NCBI GenBank assembly: GCA_030737875.1
Contig: CM060924.1
Coordinates: 144,516,197-144,580,196, forward strand
Source of the DNA: Allium sativum
Lineage: Eukaryota > Streptophyta > Magnoliopsida > Asparagales > Amaryllidaceae
Direction: 5' to 3'
DNA: 64,000 bases
The position numbers and the translations under genes are program-made. How positions within the stretch are numbered: position 1 is the first letter of the stretch; each line of letters starts with the position of its first letter. Below the pieces are notes generated by a model that had not been told where the DNA came from, searched no databases, and was given only the letters and a program-made list of their open reading frames with translations. Below are positions 1 to 11,160 of this stretch, in pieces.

Positions 1-2051
1 GATACAGCTGCTCGTGCATACCACCTAACCTGTCTATAGTCTGCTCGTTTAGGAGCACCCAGAGTAATAAGAAGAGACATAAAACTCTGGGTTAGACAAA
101 AGTTTGGTATGAGCAATAAGCAGCAAAATAGAACAATAACAGGTATAATCCAATCATACATGAACCTGGACCTGCAACCAAAGAGTTAGCACAACAAGAT
201 GCACATTACTCTAAGGTGACACTAACATAAAGTGTAAATGGGGGTGGGGGTCATGGTGATAGCAAACATCAAACATAGCAATCATCCTCACATCTCTCAC
301 TCAGTGCGTAAAGCATACGATATCCACCACTCGATCACCCGATCCTTTACTACGATCACTATGCTCCATGGAGATACAATGACCCCATTGCACTGATCCA
401 TAGCCATTAATCCATCTCTCAGTGGTTAACTAAAGTTATGGATATCGATAACCCCTTTGCACACATCCCGCAGCAAAGTCCAACTCATGAAGTTAACTCG
501 TTGATCCCCTTTGGGATTTTAAGTAATAACCTCTCATTTTGGACTACCTTTGCATCTCGGGTTTTTGGTCATTATCCGGTCACATGACTCTTCAGTTCGG
601 TTCGTTCACTGTCCAGACTCAAAGATTGGATTGTGATTTCTCCCTGGCCTTCGGCTCGTGGTCCCTCCTTCAGCTCATGTCTCATGACATCATGCTCCAA
701 CATCGGTTCGCGGCTCGTGGTCTGCCTCCTCCAGCTCGTGGTGACCGATTCGGCTCGTGCAACATCTAGGTGGCTCGTCCTATTCCTCACGGTCGGGGTG
801 TGGGGTTCGTGATCATCCTCACGGTCGGGTGTGGGGTTCTTGATCATCCTCACGGTCAAGGTGTTGGGGTTCGTGATCATCCTCACGATCGGGGTGTGAG
901 GTTCGTGATCATCCTCACGGTGGAGGTAAGCGGGTTCGTGATCATCCTCACGATCGGGGTGTGGGGTTCATGATCATCCTCACGGTGGAAGTGTGGGGGT
1001 TCGTGATCATCCTCACGATCGGGGTGTGGCCAATTTCCTGCAACTCTTTCCAGCCACCCATTTACGCCATACGACGGTGTTTTCGACCATTCTAACTGTT
1101 CTAAACAACCACAAAACATTCTAAATAGTCATAACAACATGTATAATCAACCATAAACACCAAAACAATAAATAATCATGTCAATATGGATCAAACATAC
1201 CCAAAACCCATGTTTTCCCCCTTAATCATGTTTAAGCACAACTAATGATAGGATTAGCAAAACTTATCCAAATTAACCCAAATTTCTAACAGAGTCCAAA
1301 AATAATATTTTAGAATTTTACAAATTTTTCCAGAATTTAATTACGTGTAATTTCGCTAATTACCACTAATCATCCCTAATTAGCCATAATTAGTGAAAAA
1401 CAATGCAAATCTGTCACCTTAGCCACAAATAAAACTTCCAAAACTTAAACAGCACTAATTTGGGGCAATTTCCAGCGTCTAACAGCAGCTCTAACTCTGA
1501 AATGGTGCTATCCCTCCTTGATTTGATGTTGTTAAGCTTAATCCTTGATTAGAGAGCGATTTGGGATGAAATTAGAAGGCGGAGGCCATTGTTAGGGTTT
1601 CTAAGCGGCAAATGGCAGCTAGAAAACTGAAATAGAATGCAAATCTAACTCATTTCAGCCTCCCCATAAACCTAATCCCGAAATGGATTATGGGCCCATT
1701 TACTAGTTACCCTAATCAGCCCACTTAAGCAGTTTTTCACCTTCTAAACCTTGTTTCAGTCATATCTCTCAAATGGTGAGTCCATTTGGCTAATGTGACC
1801 AATCTACGGAATTGTAAACCATCATCTGAATCCAATGGATGTGGTTTCAAGTCAAAAATCCTCACCAATCAAAATTTATGGCCGAAACAAGATCAGCTAG
1901 GGGCAAAACGGTCATTTAAAAATCGGCAAAAATCATGAACATGGGAAATGGCCCAATAGTCGTCCCCCAAAGTTACACGACCATATGACTTCATATGAAA
2001 AAGAAATAAATATTCTACGATCCTCCGATGCGTAGAATGCGGGTCGTTACA
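1..2051 (-). repeat. Element A downstream (3') LTR, truncated at window edge
   Basis: This stretch aligns from base 1 with 6204-8282. Its inner end at 2051 reads, on the minus strand, TGTAACGACCCGCATTC, which is the LTR start. The many small open frames here are not preserved as proteins and come from the minisatellite and from AT-rich sequence. No host gene is seen. Confidence 0.9.
781..1030. repeat. 31-33 bp minisatellite inside LTR A (left copy)
   Basis: About seven units built on GATCATCCTCACG followed by a G/T-rich half (ATCGGGGTGTGGGGTTC or variants). Units alternate between 'cacggt' and 'cacgat' versions. The array recurs at the same place in the other LTR (6985-7262) with a slightly different number of units. 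Confidence 0.9.
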
Positions 2052-2071
2052 TTCTCTTCCCCCCCCCCCCC
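2052..2071 (-). other. Polypurine tract of element A
   Basis: On the minus strand a run of 13 G followed by AAGAGAA abuts the LTR start TGTAACG at 2051. This is the position and composition expected for the plus-strand primer of an LTR retroelement. Confidence 0.8.
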
Positions 2072-2269
2072 TTTTAAGAAATTTCACCCCTGAAATTCCT
2101 TAACCAAAACATACAAAGGTTCCCGCATACCTATCAATTATTTGCAATCAATCAAACATACATAACAAACACAACAAGCCTATCCTAGCATGTGGTTTAC
2201 TAACGATGGAAGAAACTATCACTATTAAAATCTTACCAAGCAAAAAGTTCTAACTACGACTTTCTTATG

Positions 2270-2764
2270 CTCTCCTCTGTTTCTCAAGTATAGTATTTCT
2301 CATTCCCACCCCACTGGACTTTGACTAGTTTCACTGTCTTCCTTCGAAGTTGTTTCATATCATGTCCGACAATACGAATCGTCTTGTGGTTCCCAACCAT
2401 CTCGGGTTCTACCACGATATCGTCTAACTGATTTGGTGAAATAGTCACTTATGGACGTGTACAAACTTCCTAACTGAGAAACATGAAATACGTTGTGAAC
2501 TCCCGCCATCTTATCTGATGTTTCTCTTATTACTTCTGGTCCAAGCATAAATTTCTCACCGGTTTCCAATTAACATGATGGTGAGTTGCACGGTCTTCCA
2601 TACAAAACCTCAAATGGAGTCATACTAATACAGGACTGATAACTATTATCATATGCAAGCTCAACTAGATGCAAATGGTCATCCCATGAGCCACCAAAAT
2701 CTAATATACAAGCCCTCAAGAGATCCTCTAATACACGATTCACCCAAATACTATCATGATCCAA
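2270..2764 (-). pseudogene. Integrase C-terminal relic of element A
   Basis: Minus-strand fragments match the end of a Ty3/gypsy pol. From right to left they contain NRVLEDLLRACILDFGG and SMTPFEVLYGRPCNSP (end of the integrase core), EKFMLGPEVIRETSDK, then AGVHNVFHVSQL and LVKVQWGGNE, the last resembling the chromodomain-like tail of gypsy integrases. The pieces are separated by stops, frame changes and two inferred deletions: one just before NRVLED, which removes the second Asp and the Glu of the catalytic DDE triad, and one between IRETSDK and AGVHNV. It is a dead fragment. Assignment to gypsy pol is secure; the clade is not. Confidence 0.8.
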
Positions 2765-2874
2765 CTAGTCCTTGGTAAAACGTCATTGAAATCCAATGAA
2801 ACTTGTTCCCATTTCCATTAGAGAATTTCCAACAGTTGTAACAAACCACTAGGCTCCTTTTGCTCAGCTAGTTA

Positions 2875-3075
2875 AAGTTGGCAATTCATGCACTTGGATA
2901 TAAACTTCACAACGTCTCTCTTCATCCCTTCCCAGTAGTAGGTCTGCTTCATGTCTCGATACATTTTGTTACCACCGGGGTGCATAGTCAGTTTTGAGTG
3001 ATGACGTTCTCTACGAACTTCATCTCTCAATCCATTAACGTTGGGTACAACTAGTCTCCCATTCTTTAGAAGCCA
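2875..3075 (-). pseudogene. Integrase zinc-binding (H2C2) relic of element A
   Basis: The minus strand reads GRLVVPNVNGLRDEV, then RHHSKLTMHPGGNKMYRDM and KRDVVKFISKCMNCQL. This is the H-H-C-C zinc-binding module that opens Ty3/gypsy integrases, with both His and both Cys present. A stop follows directly after CMNCQL. Upstream (3300-3420, minus) a stretch reading IVDALNKRHDS resembles the RNase H/integrase junction of these polyproteins, but the match is short. The RT and RNase H cores expected further upstream are not recognisable between 3420 and 4222. Confidence 0.75.
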
Positions 3076-3510
3076 TATTCCTCAATCAAGTCCATACTTA
3101 TTCATCTTCTCACTATCGATGCCCATCTCTACCTTGGAGATGATTTCCAATAGATTAGGATCGTCCCTCTGACTGGAACCAATCCACTCAATCAAAGTCG
3201 GTCTGATCGTCTAACTTGCTAACATTTCTGGATCCAATCCATACTTACGTCTGAGATCATATCCCACGATATACTCCAGTTGCTTCCATTCAAGAAACAT
3301 AGCCTATAAACTGTCATGTCTCTTATTCAATGCATCAACTATCGTACCTAGTCCGGTAGCACATGCATCCGCGTATGTCGTCACCTCTTCATTCTCTATT
3401 ACCAGAATCCTACAAGTGATAGTCTACTCAAGGGAACAAAAATAGGAACAAACATAAAAACCATAGCATCCACCAAACATGTCTTATCTATCAACTGCTA
3501 AAGCCATAAA

Positions 3511-3640
3511 TACGTCGATACCTACCTGACTGGTTCAACCAATCCCAAGGCTAATGGAAGCCCTGCCTCCATACATACGTCGATGCCTACTTGACTGGTC
3601 CAATCAATCCCAAGGCTAATGGAAGCCCCGCCTCCATATG
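3511..3640. repeat. 65-bp tandem duplication within the degraded pol region
   Basis: Two adjacent copies, starting at 3511 and 3576, share TACGTCGAT, CTGACTGGT, AATCCCAAGGCTAATGGAAG and GCCTCCAT. It lies in the part of element A where RT/RNase H should be; the flanks (3420-4222) show no recognisable pol motif. Confidence 0.8.
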
Positions 3641-4222
3641 GACTATCGTACGTCCAACGTACGTTTATCCTCCAAGGATAACTAGATCACGTCCAACGGA
3701 TCCAAGGTAACAGGCGTCCCCAGATACCCCTACTTCGAGTCCGCCTAGAACACTCTAAGTATCGACGATTTCTTGGTACTCTCATTAGAAGAGCTACCCA
3801 CATACTCAGACCCAGTCCCGAGTATCCATTACTGACAAATCTCAAGTCCAACATAAGTCGTCTCTCTATTCGTTGCATCTCCAAGATCAATGAACAACCA
3901 TTTTTCTTTTACAAGTTCAAGTCCAACTTGAATCATCCTAGCCCTCGTTGCATCTCCATGATCAACGAGCACATCTTATCCCTTCGAAGTTATACCATTC
4001 TTGAACAAAAGAGAACATCAACATAGGGTCCTAAACAATCCATTACCTTGTAGCTCCCTCAAGTCCCACTCGAGTTATCTCCTAGCCCTATTGAATCTAA
4101 CTCGGGGCAGTCCATACCATTGAACAGTCTTATCATGCCACGACTGCACATTAGTCCTCGAGTAAGCCGATATAACATTCAATGGAAATCACCATAACTA
4201 CTAATATCTCAGGCAAACCATC

Positions 4223-5620
4223 TTAGTCGAACTCAAAATTCCCTAAGCACAAGCCCCAAAGGCCTAAACCAATATCAGACAAGCACTCAAGGAACATCTC
4301 CTCTAAATTCGGACAATCTACGTGCGATGATACTAACAAAACAACTAAGCAATCACAAGCAAACATACATCCATGACTCGATAAGACCACATTACAACAA
4401 ATCATACTAAGGCTAGTCGAACCACCAATCGGGTTCGTCACTTCTAAAGGTCTATCGACTATCTCGGGTTCCAATCCCAACCTATCTAGCAGGTTACTAG
4501 ATATGAAGGAATGGGAAGCACCGATATCAAACAACATTCTAACTGGAACATCATAAACAGAAAGCATACCTTGAATAACGACACTATTTCCCTTCTGCGC
4601 CGCAGTTGGGGCATTCGATGAAGAAGGAATAACTTTGATAGCATATGCTCTCACGATCTGCTTCTCCCTAGGAGTTTGTGGACTTTTGTCCTTGTGATGT
4701 CCCGCTTGGCCGCAACTGAAGCACTTCCTTTCCCCTGGCTTTTCCTGACAATCCCTGGCATAGTGGCCCTTCTTGTCACAGCTAAAGCAGTCGCCATCTT
4801 TCTTATTCTTCTTATTCTGACCATCCTTGGTTTGATCCTGTTTTCTCTTATTCTGAGACTCCTTCTTACCTCCACCGCTTGCTTGCGGATTTGGTTCCTC
4901 TACAGATGCAATAGCAACACCGGCCTTTGACTTAAGGTAAAGACTCTCTGATCTCAATGTTTTCCCCACTATAGACTCGAACATCTCATCGATGTGGTTT
5001 ATCAGCCTTTCCCCTAAGTACTCATCTAAGCCAGTTATGAACTTCTCATTCTTCTTCTCGGAAGTGTCGATAAGAGATAATCCATACTTCGATAAAGTAT
5101 CGAACTCAGCAATATATTCCGAGACTGCCCTACCATTCTTCTTAAGCTCCAAAAATTTCCTAACCAATTCAGATTTGTGAGCAGCTGGAATGAACTTTTC
5201 ACTGAAATGAGTCATAAAATGATTCCAAGTAACTTGATCTTCAGGAGTAGCTGCTTTAATAGCATTCCACCAATTCATAGCTCATCCTTGAAGCTGACGC
5301 GATGCTAACTTTCTCTTCATGGCATCATCGATTCCCAAGTCCTCGAAGATAAACTCATAACTATCCAACCAATCTTGCACATCCGTAGCTGACTCCGTTC
5401 CGTGGAACGGCTTCCCGCCAAGACTAGCATAATCCTTGTTAAGCTTTGCAAAATCGGCCCTAAGCGCCTGCACTACTGCACCACCACCGTTAGCAGCATT
5501 AGGATCTGCTCCCCGAGCATCCCAAAGCATCTCTCGCATGAAAGAAGTGATCATCGTTCTCATATCAGGGACATTTCTATTATTAGCCCCTGAACCCATA
5601 CTCCTCGTATATCGGCTCAT
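4223..5620 (-). pseudogene. gag: gag-protease of element A, one stop and altered motifs
   Basis: The gag of Ty3/gypsy elements forms the particle shell and binds RNA; the protease cuts the polyprotein. The likely start is the Met at 5620 (MSRYTRSMGSG), because the upstream in-frame Met at 5659 adds a hydrophobic lead atypical of gag. The capsid region includes DVQDWLDSYEFIFEDLG and, after the stop, NWWNAIKAATPEDQVTW and FSEKFIPAAH. One in-frame TGA (5282-5284) interrupts the capsid between RQLQG and AMNWW. Two zinc knuckles follow: CFSCDKKGHYARDC is complete, while CFSCGQAGHHKDKS lacks its last Cys. The protease motif reads DIGAS where the family has D-T/S-G, so it is probably inactive. Beyond about 4330 the frame loses similarity to pol. 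Confidence 0.85.
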
Positions 5621-5808
5621 CGTCAAATCTGTAAAGAAAAAACGATTAATCATCTCCATAGTGGTGCCAGTGCAGTGCGACTTTATCCTTACATATACTA
5701 ATAGTATATATATAGCCTTTGAAAACCAAAATATCAGAAATACGCACTTTTATATATGTATACTATCTCTCCCTGATGTCTTCCCCTATGTTAACTACGC
5801 AACCTAGA

Positions 5809-5820
5809 GCTCTGATACCA
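5809..5820 (-). other. Primer binding site of element A (initiator Met tRNA)
   Basis: The minus strand reads TGGTATCAGAGC, complementary to the 3' end of plant initiator Met tRNA, two bases from the LTR boundary at 5823. 5621-5808 is the untranslated leader. Confidence 0.9.
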
Positions 5821-5822
5821 AA

Positions 5823-8282
5823 TGTGACGGCCCGCCCCGGACCAGCCGACATTTCCTCCGAAATGCACTATGCCAATGTCCAACTACCACAGGACGGTCT
5901 CCAAAAGAAAATAAAGAAGCAAGACGAACTAACGAAGAACCTGTAGAATGTCTCACAACGCATGGAATAAAATATAATAATAACATAACTTGACATAAAA
6001 CAGGAGCATAAGCTGAAAACTAAACCATCGTAGCAGCGGAAATCCAAAGTACAGCTTATGATCCAACAACATTATTACAACATCAAATTACTGTATCTAA
6101 AGCAAAAGAAAGAAAAGGCACGGTACTAATGCCTAAGCAGTGACCAGCTACAATACAGGGAGAATATATATATGTCATAGGTGGAAGCCTCCTACTCGTC
6201 TCCGATACAGCTACTCGTGCATACCACCTAACCTGTCTCTAGTCTGCTCGTTTAGGAGCACCTAGAGTAATAAGAAGAGACATAAAACTCCGGGTCAGAC
6301 AAAAGTCTGGTATGAGCGATAAGCAGCAAAATAGAACAATAATATATATAATCCAATCATACTTGAACCTGGACCTGCAACCAAGGAGTTAGCACAGCAA
6401 GATGTACAATAATCTAAGGTGACACTAACATAAAGTGTAAATGGGGGTGGGGGTCATGGTGATAGCAAACATCAAATATAGCAATCATCCTCACATCTCT
6501 CTCTCAGTGCGTAAAGCATATGATATCCACCACTCGATCACTCAATCCTTTGCTACGATCACTTTGCTCCATGGAGTCACAATGACCACATTGCACTGAT
6601 CCATAGCCACTAATCCATCTCTCAGTGGTAAAATAAATTTATGGATATCGATAAACCCTTTGAACACGTCCCACAGCAATGTCCAACTCATGAAGTTAAC
6701 TCGTTGATCCCCTTTGGGATCCTGAGTAATAACCTCTCATTTGGACTACCTTTGCATCTCGGGTTTTTGGTCATTATCCGGTCACGTGAATCTACAGTTC
6801 GGCTCGTTCACCGTCCAGACTCAAAGATTGGATCGTGATTTCCCCCTGGCCAACGGCTCGTGGTCCCTCCTTCAGCTCGTGGCTCATGACATCATGCTCT
6901 AACATCGGTTCGCGGCTCCTGGTCTGCCCCCTCCATCTTGTGGTGACCGATTCGGCTCGCGCAACATCTAAGTGGTTCATCATATTCCTCACGTTTGGGG
7001 AGTGGGGTTCGTGATCATCCTCACGGTTGGGGTGTTGGGTTCGTGATCATCCTCACGGTCGAGGTGTGGGGGTTCGTGATCATCCTCACGATCGAGGTTT
7101 GGGGGTTCGTGATCATCCTCACGATCGGGGTGTGGGGTTCGTGATCATCCTCACAGTCGAGGTGTGGGGGTTCGTGATCATCCTCACGATCGGGGTGTGG
7201 GGTTCGTGATCATCCTCACGGTCGAGGTGTGGGGTTTCGTGATCATCCTCACGATCGAGATATGGCCAATTTCCTGCAACTCTTTCCAGCCAACCATTTA
7301 CGCCATATGACAGCGTTTTCGACCATTCTAACTAATCTAAACAACCACAAAACATTCTAAATAGTCGTAACAAGTATAATCAACCATAAACACCAAAACA
7401 ACAAATAATCATGTCAATATGGATCAAACATACCCAAAACCCATGTTTTTCCCCTTAATCATATTTAAGCAAAACTAATGATAGGATTAGCAAAACTTAT
7501 CCAAATTAACCCAAATTTCTTACAGAGCCCTAAAATAATATTTTACTATTTTACATTTTTTTCTAGAATGTAATTACGTATAATTTCGCTAGTTACCACT
7601 ATTCATCCCTAATTAGCCGTAATTAGTGAAAAACGATGCAAATCACTCACCTTAGCCACAAATAAAACTTCCAAAACTGAAACTCAACTGATTTGGGACG
7701 ATTTCCAGCATCTAATAGCAGCTCTAACTTTGAAATGGTGCTATCCCTCCTTGATTTGATGTTGCTAAGCTTTATCCTTGATTAGAGAGCGATTTGGGAT
7801 GAAATTAGAAGGCAAAGCCATTGTTAGGGTTTCTAAGGGGTAAATGGCAGCTAGAAAAACTGAAATAGAATGAAAACCTAACTCATTTCAGCCTTTCGTA
7901 ACCCTAATCCCGAAATGGGTTATGGGCCCATTTGCTAATTACCCTAATCAGCCCACTTAAGCAGTTTCACCTTCTAAACCTTGTTTCAGCCATATCTCCC
8001 AAATGGTGAGTCCTTTTGGCTAATGTGACCAGTCTACGGAATTGTAAACCATCAACCAAATTCGATGGAAGTGGTTTTAGATCAAAACTCCTCACCAATC
8101 AAAAGTTATGGCCGAAATAAGATCAGCTAGGGGCAAAACGGTCATTTAAAAATCGGCAAAAATCATAAACATGGGAAATGACCCCAATAGTCGTCCCCCA
8201 AAGTTAAACGACCATACGACTTCATATGAAAAAGAAATAAATATTCTACGATCCTCCAATGCGTAGAATGCAGGTCGTTACA
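5823..8282 (-). repeat. Element A upstream (5') LTR, complete, 2460 bp
   Basis: Starts TGTGACGGCCCG and ends AGGTCGTTACA on the plus strand, giving the TG...CA ends of an LTR and a short imperfect terminal inversion. It contains a minisatellite at 6985-7262. Frames inside are not conserved as proteins. Confidence 0.92.
6985..7262. repeat. 31-33 bp minisatellite inside LTR A (right copy)
   Basis: About eight units of the GATCATCCTCACG / GGTGTGGGGTTCGT type, homologous in position to 781-1030 but differing in unit number and in the order of variants. Confidence 0.9.
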
Positions 8283-8284
8283 AC

Positions 8285-8542
8285 CCGAGACTGCAAAAGT
8301 ACTATTTATATGTAGGAGAAGATGGTGAAACAAGAAAGTTATTTCACCAAGTTGAAAATGATGATCTAGTTTTGGTTAAACATGGTGAGGAAGGAATTAG
8401 AAATGTGCAAATGACAAATGGTTCAACATAGGACCGATGCTACATTTATTATGAGCACTCACCACACTATGTTGCGGACATGGCCTACCATTTTCCGAAG
8501 GCTGTCCAGGATATTCCTCCAGGTGATGCTAATGGGGAGTAA
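8285..8542 (+). pseudogene. C-terminal coding fragment of unknown protein, one internal stop
   Basis: Directly beyond the end of LTR A, one frame stays open for 48 codons, meets TAG at 8429-8431, and stays open for another 36 codons to TAA at 8540-8542. The readable parts include QKYYLYVGEDGETRKLFHQ, DDLVLVKHGEEGIRNVQ and CYIYYEHSPHYVADMAYHF, ending PPGDANGE. Composition is more balanced than in the surrounding AT-rich DNA and looks like real coding sequence. I do not recognise the family. Element A appears to have inserted into, or next to, this gene or DNA-transposon relic, so its 5' part may lie left of the window. The stretch to 8815 looks like a 3' flank with no further feature. Confidence 0.5.
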
Positions 8543-8815
8543 CTTCCCTGTTAGCGCCTAACAGTCTTTGTGTATATGTCAAGCTCCAGTTCTTATTTAT
8601 ATTTTATAGTCTAGCGAATTTTCTAGCTCCTGTATTGTAAGCCTGTGTAGGCATAGTGGACGGAACATTATAAACCCCGTAAGTGGTGGACGGTCCACCT
8701 TAAAAACCAATGTACCTGATTGTCAACTAATAATCACCTGTACTATACTGTATTTTATAATTAGACATAATAAAAGGTATTTGCAGTCACCTTTAAGACC
8801 AGTCGGCTTTGCCAA

Positions 8816-9472
8816 AAAAAATTCGAAATTAACCCATATTTATATAGTTTAAAAGGTTGCAACAATTCTGAAGTGTTTCAAATTACACTTTAAAAAAATC
8901 CATTTGAAACACTAGTTTTGATTCAAGAATTTCCAGAATATATATATTGCTTTTAACACTTGAAAATTGATTTTAAAAAAACATGTATATGTCAATGTGT
9001 TCAATTTGGTATGTTGACGTATAACTATCATTGTTTAAAATTTCAAAGGAAGTGTCTTTTCATCAAACATATAAAAACATAGTAATACATATTTATAAAA
9101 TTATATGATATAAAACTATGAAACATGTAAACACACACACATATATATATTATTAACTATAAACATATATATATATGTTTGAAATAATAAGTAAAAACTT
9201 AATAATTTGAAATCATTTAGAAAGGAGTTTGAAATAACTTTGAAACCAATTTGAAAAGGTACTTGAAAACTGATTTTGAAATAGAATTTGAAAGTGCTGA
9301 CTAGAGTTTTACATATATTCTAGACCCTATTACTTTGATAATCTTGAGCTGTTGAAATCTTGATATTTTGATACTCATGAGTCTTGAATTTCCTTTGAGA
9401 TCTTGAATCTCTAACAACTCTTAATTGTACAGTCTTTAGTATTTATTTCCTGCATATAAAATCTGCATATAC

Positions 9473-9508
<36 letters not shown>

Positions 9509-9593
9509 TAGATAAAGATGTTAGTATATTTCATAATCAATAAGGTTAATAACTGAAACAAGGTTATTGTCTCTAAAACTCCATTCTCCAACA
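8816..9593 (-). repeat. F1: copia-LTR-like repeat copy
   Basis: 8816-9410 is homologous to 45410-46063 (F2), with a 177-bp block in opposite orientation. On the minus strand the right edge reads TGTTGGAGAATGG at 9593, preceded by AAAAAGGGAGAAAT, which looks like a copia LTR start behind a purine tract. The left edge is lost near 8815. Class is inferred from the edge motif only; no coding region accompanies it. Confidence 0.45.
9478..9507. repeat. (AT)n microsatellite
   Basis: Simple AT dinucleotide run within F1. Confidence 0.95.
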
Positions 9594-10054
9594 ATTTCTC
9601 CCTTTTTAATGATGACAACCTTGGTTTATAAAATATTCATACCTATTAATCTGATTCTTTGATTACTCCCCCTTTCACAATTAATTCCTTTTAACTCCCC
9701 CTTAAACTATGCCTATCTTAACTATACCCTAGTTTATAATTTCTCCCCCTTTGTCATAAACAAAAAATATATCTATCTATACTAAGAATAATCCTAGTGA
9801 CTAATTCTATATATAACTCCCCCTAAATCTATAATTCTCCCTAAATTTAAACCTAAAAATTTATCAATCACCCTAAACTTAGGGATATACCATTGAAGTC
9901 TTGCTAAGTAAACTAAACAGGAGTATAATCAAACATTATATAAACTAAAAAAGCACTTTAAATAATTTTTACAAGCAATCCAAACAGTCAACCAAAGAAA
10001 AATTATATGTCAATTCAAAAACACTTATTGAAACTTCAACTAATCCTAGAAACT
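9594..10054. other. Pyrimidine-rich AT-rich spacer, no gene
   Basis: Repeated CTCCCCCTT-like pyrimidine blocks. On the minus strand these are purine-rich and resemble the noncoding 3' interior of some plant copia elements. No coding sequence is seen. It is interrupted by element B at 10060 and appears to resume at 18435. Confidence 0.4.
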
Positions 10055-10059
10055 ATAAA
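10055..10059. repeat. Target-site duplication ATAAA of element B (left)
   Basis: ATAAA directly precedes the LTR start TGTAACACC at 10060 and is repeated at 18430-18434. Confidence 0.92.
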
Positions 10060-10273
10060 TGTAACACCCCGTGTATTCTATAACAGCGAGATTCACAAAT
10101 TAAAGTATAACTAATTTCAAATCAAAGAATTAAGGGAAACGGGATACGCCATTGCGTTCGTCTCGGAATTCTGCTTGAGATAGAGTCCGAGTTTGCGTAA
10201 AACAGATATCGCATGAAGAAGATATGGACGGACCAAGTTGGGCGAAAAACCAGAAAACGGGTCAGAATGCACT

Positions 10274-10368
10274 GGCGCACTTGGGAAGTGCGCCGGAACA
10301 AAAATGAACTGGCGCACTTGGGAAGTGCGCCAGTGCATTTTTAGCCTGGCGCACCTGCCAAGTGCGCC
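10274..10368 (+). promoter_or_regulatory. Three GC-rich hairpins in LTR B (5' copy)
   Basis: Perfect dyads at 10274-10294 and 10311-10331 have stem GGCGCACTT, loop GGG and stem AAGTGCGCC. A third at 10348-10368 has stem GGCGCAC and loop CTGCCAA. They lie about 180-270 bp upstream of the TATA box, so they may act as a protein-binding or structural element. Function is inferred. Confidence 0.6.
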
Positions 10369-10544
10369 CAGGTCAGAATATGCTGGCTGGTCAGGTCTTT
10401 GCTGGCCTGGTCTGTGTTTGGTCAATTTTCTGAGCCTTGCCTTGTCACTAGGGCTAGGTGTCAGCTCCTGATTGGCCTCTCCTTCAAACGAACGGCCATT
10501 ATTGAATCAAGCTCCATCGACGGTCTAAATCAACTTGCAAACAT

Positions 10545-10552
10545 TATAAAAA
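10545..10552 (+). promoter_or_regulatory. TATA box of LTR B promoter
   Basis: TATAAAAA followed by a C/T-rich start region (CTATCTCATTTTAGCC) about 30 bp on. The identical arrangement occurs at 15292-15299 in the other LTR. Confidence 0.65.
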
Positions 10553-11160
10553 GGACCTAAGACCTAGCCTAAATCATACTATCTCATTTTAGCCTCAGGC
10601 CGTCGCCATTAAACCTAGAGCTCTGAATTAAAAATACAAAGAACAAAATTATAGAAGATGAAGGACGATTCTTGAAGGCTACAACTAGAAGCTACAACAA
10701 CTACGACGCTTTAGACAACGAATTTGGGGCTATTTGATTTGGGATTTTTATTTGGATTATTTGCTTCATATTGTAAGTTCTATGTTACTTTTTAGGCAAA
10801 AACGCTAAAACAATATGGACATGCCATGAATTGAAACTGGATTTAGGAACTATTGTTAATCCATGTTTATATTGTTTATCTTTGAATTATAATTTGGGGA
10901 TATTGCTATGGCAACGTTGCAAGTTAAACTTGTCATGATTTTGATATTGTTATGAATCACTTGGGCTTAATTGTTTGGCAAGTTGGACTAATACATGTCC
11001 ATGGAATCACTATGTTTATTGAAATCTTTATGTTGATTAAACCATGCCTATGATGCTAATTAAACCATGTCTATGACTATTGATGGAATTATGCCTGTGA
11101 TGTTAATATACCCATCATGATTAATGAAAAATTGGGTATTGCTAGGTTATGATGAAAAGT

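Larger units (their letters stand above)
1..8282 (-). mobile_element. Element A: Ty3/gypsy LTR retrotransposon, degenerate, cut by window start
   Basis: Two copies of one long repeat flank a minus-strand gag-pol interior. The right copy (5823-8282) is the upstream LTR and the left copy (1-2051) the downstream LTR. The first base of the window corresponds to base 6204 of the right copy, so about 380 bp of the left LTR lie outside. A primer site for initiator Met tRNA lies just inside the right LTR and a purine tract (minus strand) just inside the left LTR, which fixes orientation. Gag and protease are readable; integrase survives in fragments; no RT or RNase H core is recognisable, so the copy cannot move by itself. 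The right-hand flank after 8282 begins ACCCG; the matching left duplication is off-window. Confidence 0.9.

Noticed and set aside
572..1119. Several frames with repeated VIILTVG-type residues
   Set aside because: They are translations of the LTR A minisatellite.
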